This document shows positions 61,609 to 64,000 of a stretch of 64,000 nt of DNA, in pieces. Source of the stretch: Candidatus Hemicellulosilyticus sp. P3 (GTDB lineage: Bacteria; Bacteroidota; Bacteroidia; Bacteroidales; P3); the NCBI GenBank assembly GCA_001543385.1, contig LPNH01000017.1, positions 1 to 64,000 on the forward strand. Direction: 5' to 3'. The notes below the pieces were generated by a model that was not told the DNA's origin, did no database searches, and worked only from the letters and a program-made list of their open reading frames with translations. The position numbers were made by a program, and so were the translations under genes. How positions within the stretch are numbered: position 1 is the first letter of the stretch; the number at the start of each line of letters is the position of its first letter.

Positions 61609-61616
61609 CAAATTTC
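61609..61616 (-). promoter_or_regulatory. Weak -7 candidate for cas9
   Basis: Minus-strand GAAATTTG matches TAnnTTTG except at the first base, 46 nt before the cas9 ATG. Confidence 0.35.
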
Positions 61617-61670
61617 GTAAATTTAATTGGGATTTACAAGTGTTTTCTTTTGGCGTGTGTCGGTGTTGAC

Positions 61671-61745
61671 AGAACGTTTTCGCCAAGCCGAATACAGACG
61701 GGCTTGCTCGTATGTTGAGGCGAGAAAACGTCTAATGGAATTGAA
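61671..61745 (+). repeat. Dispersed inverted-end repeat, family III copy 2
   Basis: Begins GAACGTTTTCGCCAAGCC and ends GGCGAGAAAACGTCTAATGG, with inverted ends and an inner AAGCC/GGCTT pair. Matches 14384-14466 in opposite orientation. Lies just upstream of the cas9 promoter. Confidence 0.6.
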
Positions 61746-61747
61746 CG

Positions 61748-61786
61748 TAAAAAGAGGGGCGCCGCTGACAGCGTCCCTCCTTTTTC
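61748..61786. terminator. Terminator between AbiE module and cas9
   Basis: Stem GAGGGGCGC/GCGTCCCTC (one G-T pair), loop of 8, A5 on the left and T5 on the right; functional in both directions. Confidence 0.75.
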
Positions 61787-61808
61787 AAGTCGGTTGTTGG
61801 CTATTTTT

Positions 61809-61908
61809 TTAGCAGAGTTCGTGGATCACGAGGCCGGAGCGCAGCTTGGGCTCGAACCAGGTGGTCTTCGGGGGCATGATGTTGCCGGTGTCGGCAATGT
61901 CGATAATC
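61809..61908 (-). repeat. 100-bp duplicate of the DUF1015 gene 3' end
   Basis: Identical to 63025-63124, in the same orientation and 1216 bp apart. It encodes the last 33 residues of the DUF1015 protein including the stop, without the rest of the gene. Confidence 0.9.
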
Positions 61909-61935
61909 TTGCCCAGCCACGAAATCAGCCGCCAC

Positions 61936-62085
61936 AGCTGCAGAGCATCACGTCCAACGGAGACTCCTCCAACCTTCGTTCGCGGTAACCGCATCATTAT
62001 CGAAGGCATCGAAGAGGGGTTGTTGAGAGTATATGATACGGTGGGCCGTCCCGTCAGCAAGAACAAGGCTTATTCCTGCAGCTGA
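61936..62085 (+). pseudogene. C-terminal fragment of a secreted protein
   Basis: The plus-strand frame ends GNRIIIEGIEEGLLRVYDTV then GRPVSKNKAYSCS, a pattern typical of the C-terminal strand-turn-strand of Bacteroidales secreted proteins (IxI-x-G...VYD-x-x-GRxV). No start or upstream domain; it overlaps the 3' end of the AbiEii gene on the other strand by 16 nt. Confidence 0.45.
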
Positions 62086-62687
62086 CTGACTTCTTCTGTT
62101 ATAGCCTGCTTTATTTCTTCCCAACTGACGTTTGTCAGCATTTTAGACATTGCTTGCTGCTCGGCATCGTCGAAGTAAGTGAGACTGAGCAATGCACGGA
62201 ATAGGGAATGGTTGGGATACTTCTGTGCATAGAAGTTGAGCAATTGGGATAGTGAATAATGCTGTAAGAGAAAATAGATATCGACAAAGTCCTTGCGGGA
62301 GCCACGTCCTTCGACAGCGTTTATCTTCATGGCAGCAATGTCCTGTGGAGAGGCAAGCGTGACCCCATCTTCTACAACAGGTGCGCTAATCCATGGATAA
62401 TGGCTATAATCAATGACATCGACCTTGATATCCCGCAACACAACCTGCAATATTTTGCGGCTACGATTGTGTATGGATAATGGGCCTAACGTTGAGAGCA
62501 TTTCGACAATCTCCTCCTGCTCGACCATTGGTGTGCCAAAAAAATCGAGGTCAACGGATTGTCGGTGTCCGTACTGCAATGCCAACGCGGTGCCACCCAC
62601 CAGGCGAAGGCCTCTCATCTCGGGACGAGAGGACAACTCTTTTAGGAGTTCCAAAGTGTCGGGAAGGACTGTCTGAAGTTGTAGCAT
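62070..62687 (-). CDS. AbiEii/AbiGii-type nucleotidyltransferase toxin
   Basis: 205 residues. DNA-polymerase-beta-like motif LRLVGGTALALQYGHRQSVDLDFFG (nucleotide-binding Gly loop, Arg, and the catalytic DxD), then LRDIKVDVIDYSHYPWISAPV and ASPQDIAAMKINAVEGRGSRKDFVDIYFLL. This is the toxin of AbiE-like abortive-infection/toxin-antitoxin systems, related to MenT enzymes that modify tRNA; the target here is unknown. Its start overlaps the antitoxin 3' end by 46 nt, so the two are coupled. Next to cas9. Confidence 0.9.
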   Translation of the reverse strand: MLQLQTVLPDTLELLKELSSRPEMRGLRLVGGTALALQYGHRQSVDLDFFGTPMVEQEEIVEMLSTLGPLSIHNRSRKILQVVLRDIKVDVIDYSHYPWISAPVVEDGVTLASPQDIAAMKINAVEGRGSRKDFVDIYFLLQHYSLSQLLNFYAQKYPNHSLFRALLSLTYFDDAEQQAMSKMLTNVSWEEIKQAITEEVSQLQE

Positions 62688-62947
62688 CGGTAGTCTTCTT
62701 TCCGGGTACCTGTCATTGCGCAGACAAACGACAAGGCCTCTGGGGCGAGAGAGCGTAGTCCCTTACAGTCGGTGGCGATACGGTCCAAGCCATAGTAGTC
62801 GCGCACCATACGCCAGTCGTCGAGTTCGCCGCACTCAAGCACATGCTGTATCAACTGTGCCGAATTCTTCTCGGGGTCGAACTGGTCGCGGTCAATGTCC
62901 CAAAACAGGACTGGCGAGAGATTTTCTATAGGTAGCCGTTTGTCCAT
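62642..62947 (-). CDS. Antitoxin partner of the AbiEii-type toxin (DUF6922-like)
   Basis: 101 residues. PVLFWDIDRDQFDPEKNSAQLIQHVLECGELDDWRMVRDYYGLDRIATDCKGLRSLAPEALSFVCAMTG is the short protein (DUF6922-like) that regularly precedes AbiEii-type toxins in Bacteroidota. It is predicted to neutralise or regulate the toxin; it lacks the classical AbiEi winged-helix layout. Start at 62947 or 62953. Confidence 0.75.
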   Translation of the reverse strand: MDKRLPIENLSPVLFWDIDRDQFDPEKNSAQLIQHVLECGELDDWRMVRDYYGLDRIATDCKGLRSLAPEALSFVCAMTGTRKEDYRCYNFRQSFPTLWNS

Positions 62948-63024
62948 TGCCATAAAAAGGGTATACGCCATTGGGTGACGTATACCCTTTGGTTTTGTTA
63001 TTATCCCTCGGCGGGAGGGCCCGC

Positions 63025-64000
63025 TTAGCAGAGTTCGTGGATCACGAGGCCGGAGCGCAGCTTGGGCTCGAACCAGGTGGTCTTCGGGGGCATGATGTTG
63101 CCGGTGTCGGCAATGTCGATAATCATCTCGCCGTTGTCCACGCGGCGTTTCAGCTCGCCGAGGCCGCGGATGCCGCCGACGAAGTCGATGCGCTTGTCGG
63201 TGCGGAGGTCTTTGATGCCGAGCACCTTGTCGAGGACGAGGTTGCTGAGGATGGTGACGTCCAGCACACCGATGGGGTCGTTGTCGTTGTAGGTGCCGGG
63301 CTTGGCGGTGAGTTTGTACCAGTGGCCGTCGAGATACATGCTGTGTTCATGCAGCTTGGCGGGCTTGTAGATGTCGGTGCCCATGTCCTGCACGTCGTAG
63401 CTTTGGCCCACGGCGGCGATGAACTGCTCCTTCGAGAGACCGTTGAGGTCTTTCACCACGCGGTTGTAGTCGATGACATTGAGCTGGTTGTCGGGGAAGA
63501 TGACGGTCATGAAGAAGTTGTACTCCTCTTTGCCGGTGTGGCAGGGGTTCTGCTCCTTCTTCTCCTGTCCCACGAGGGCGGCGGCGGCGCTGCGGTGGTG
63601 GCCGTCGGCGATGTACATGGCGGGAACTTTCTTGTCGAAGAGTTCGACGAGCTCGGCAATCATCTTCTTGTCGTCGATGACCCAGAAGCGGTGGCCGAAG
63701 CCGTCCTCCTTGGCAATGAAGTCATAGACGGGCTTTTGGGCGGTGACGCCGGCCACAATCTCGTCGATGCGGGCCACGGCAGGGTAGGCGAAGAAGACGG
63801 GCTCGACGTTGGCGTTGGTGATGCGCACGTGTTTCATGCGGTCCTCTTCCTTGTCCTTGCGGGTGAGCTCGTGCTTCTTGATGATTTTGTTCACATAGTC
63901 CTCGCTGTAGGCGCAGGCCACGATGCCGTACTGCCATTTGGCGTCGGCGGCGGTGGGGTTCATGCTTTGGGCGTAGATGTAGAGTTTCTCCTCTTCATCC
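63025..64000 (-). CDS. DUF1015 family protein (5' end outside window)
   Basis: The frame is open through the right edge (DEEEKLYIYAQSMNPTAADAKWQYGIVACAYS). The remaining 325 codons carry the DUF1015 hallmark MYIADGHHRSAAAALVG and NGEMIIDIADTGNIMPPKTTWFEPKLRSGLVIHEL. In Bacteroidota this gene usually follows serC and serA, so serine biosynthesis genes may lie beyond the edge. Function unknown; a metabolite-damage or kinase-related role has been suggested. Its last 100 bp are duplicated at 61809-61908. Confidence 0.9.
   Translation of the reverse strand, partial: DEEEKLYIYAQSMNPTAADAKWQYGIVACAYSEDYVNKIIKKHELTRKDKEEDRMKHVRITNANVEPVFFAYPAVARIDEIVAGVTAQKPVYDFIAKEDGFGHRFWVIDDKKMIAELVELFDKKVPAMYIADGHHRSAAAALVGQEKKEQNPCHTGKEEYNFFMTVIFPDNQLNVIDYNRVVKDLNGLSKEQFIAAVGQSYDVQDMGTDIYKPAKLHEHSMYLDGHWYKLTAKPGTYNDNDPIGVLDVTILSNLVLDKVLGIKDLRTDKRIDFVGGIRGLGELKRRVDNGEMIIDIADTGNIMPPKTTWFEPKLRSGLVIHELC

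Overview
This is a Bacteroidales-type chromosome segment (phylum Bacteroidota). The evidence is threefold. Promoters carry the -7 motif TAnnTTTG (usually TATCTTTG or TAATTTTG), and genes lack Shine-Dalgarno sequences. Several proteins end in type IX secretion (T9SS) sorting tails. Family content is typical of the phylum: C10 peptidase, DUF3857 proteins, retropepsin-like lipoprotein, VTC/DUF4956, CMD-cupin lipoprotein, type II-C Cas9. No rRNA or tRNA gene was seen. The genus cannot be fixed from the sequence alone.

Layout. 0-5.8 kb (+): an RHS fragment, then dnaG, a sigma-54-type activator, aroA and miaA. 5.8-14.4 kb (-): cca, a MORN-type lipoprotein, DUF2490, DUF4956, a VTC polyphosphate-polymerase domain protein, small exported proteins, a large beta-helix protein and a T9SS-tailed protein; this looks like an envelope/polyphosphate locus. 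14.6-19.1 kb (-): 3-hydroxyacyl-CoA dehydrogenase with enoyl-CoA hydratase (fermentative C4 metabolism), an outer-membrane barrel, and hydG with its TM1266-type partner. 19.1-27.8 kb (-): two DUF3857 proteins (one apparently catalytically dead), a secreted protein fusing a C10 cysteine protease to an M6 metalloprotease, a DUF4105 protein and MscS. 28-33 kb: a frameshifted methyltransferase, an alpha/beta hydrolase, a Na/Pi cotransporter and an AlkZ-related protein.

33-51 kb is an accessory region rich in stress-type redox enzymes: CMD-cupin, flavodoxins, aldo-keto reductases, quinone oxidoreductase, FMN reductase, and HxlR and AraC regulators. It also holds dispersed repeats, a graveyard of broken toxin-antitoxin genes (39.4-40.6 kb) and a peptide-modification locus (42.0-43.5 kb). 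That locus is a Cys-rich ACGX-repeat precursor peptide followed by a radical SAM/SPASM enzyme. 51-54.4 kb: glutathione peroxidase, O6-alkylguanine methyltransferase, YbaN, a thioesterase and a metallophosphoesterase.

54.5-63 kb is a defence island. The type II-C CRISPR-Cas system has cas9-cas1-cas2 on the minus strand and a 14-repeat array on the plus strand. The tracrRNA (+) has its own consensus promoter and a perfect 19-nt anti-repeat. Between tracrRNA and array lie an orphan single repeat and a tiny hydrophobic ORF with its own promoter. Next to cas9 is an AbiEii-type nucleotidyltransferase toxin/antitoxin pair, flanked by a 100-bp direct duplication of the 3' end of the neighbouring DUF1015 gene. 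The most unusual features are the tracrRNA/orphan-repeat/small-ORF arrangement, a boxA-like motif at the end of every CRISPR repeat, the two-protease fusion, the ACGX locus, and at least four families of dispersed repeats, one of which has interrupted a gene.
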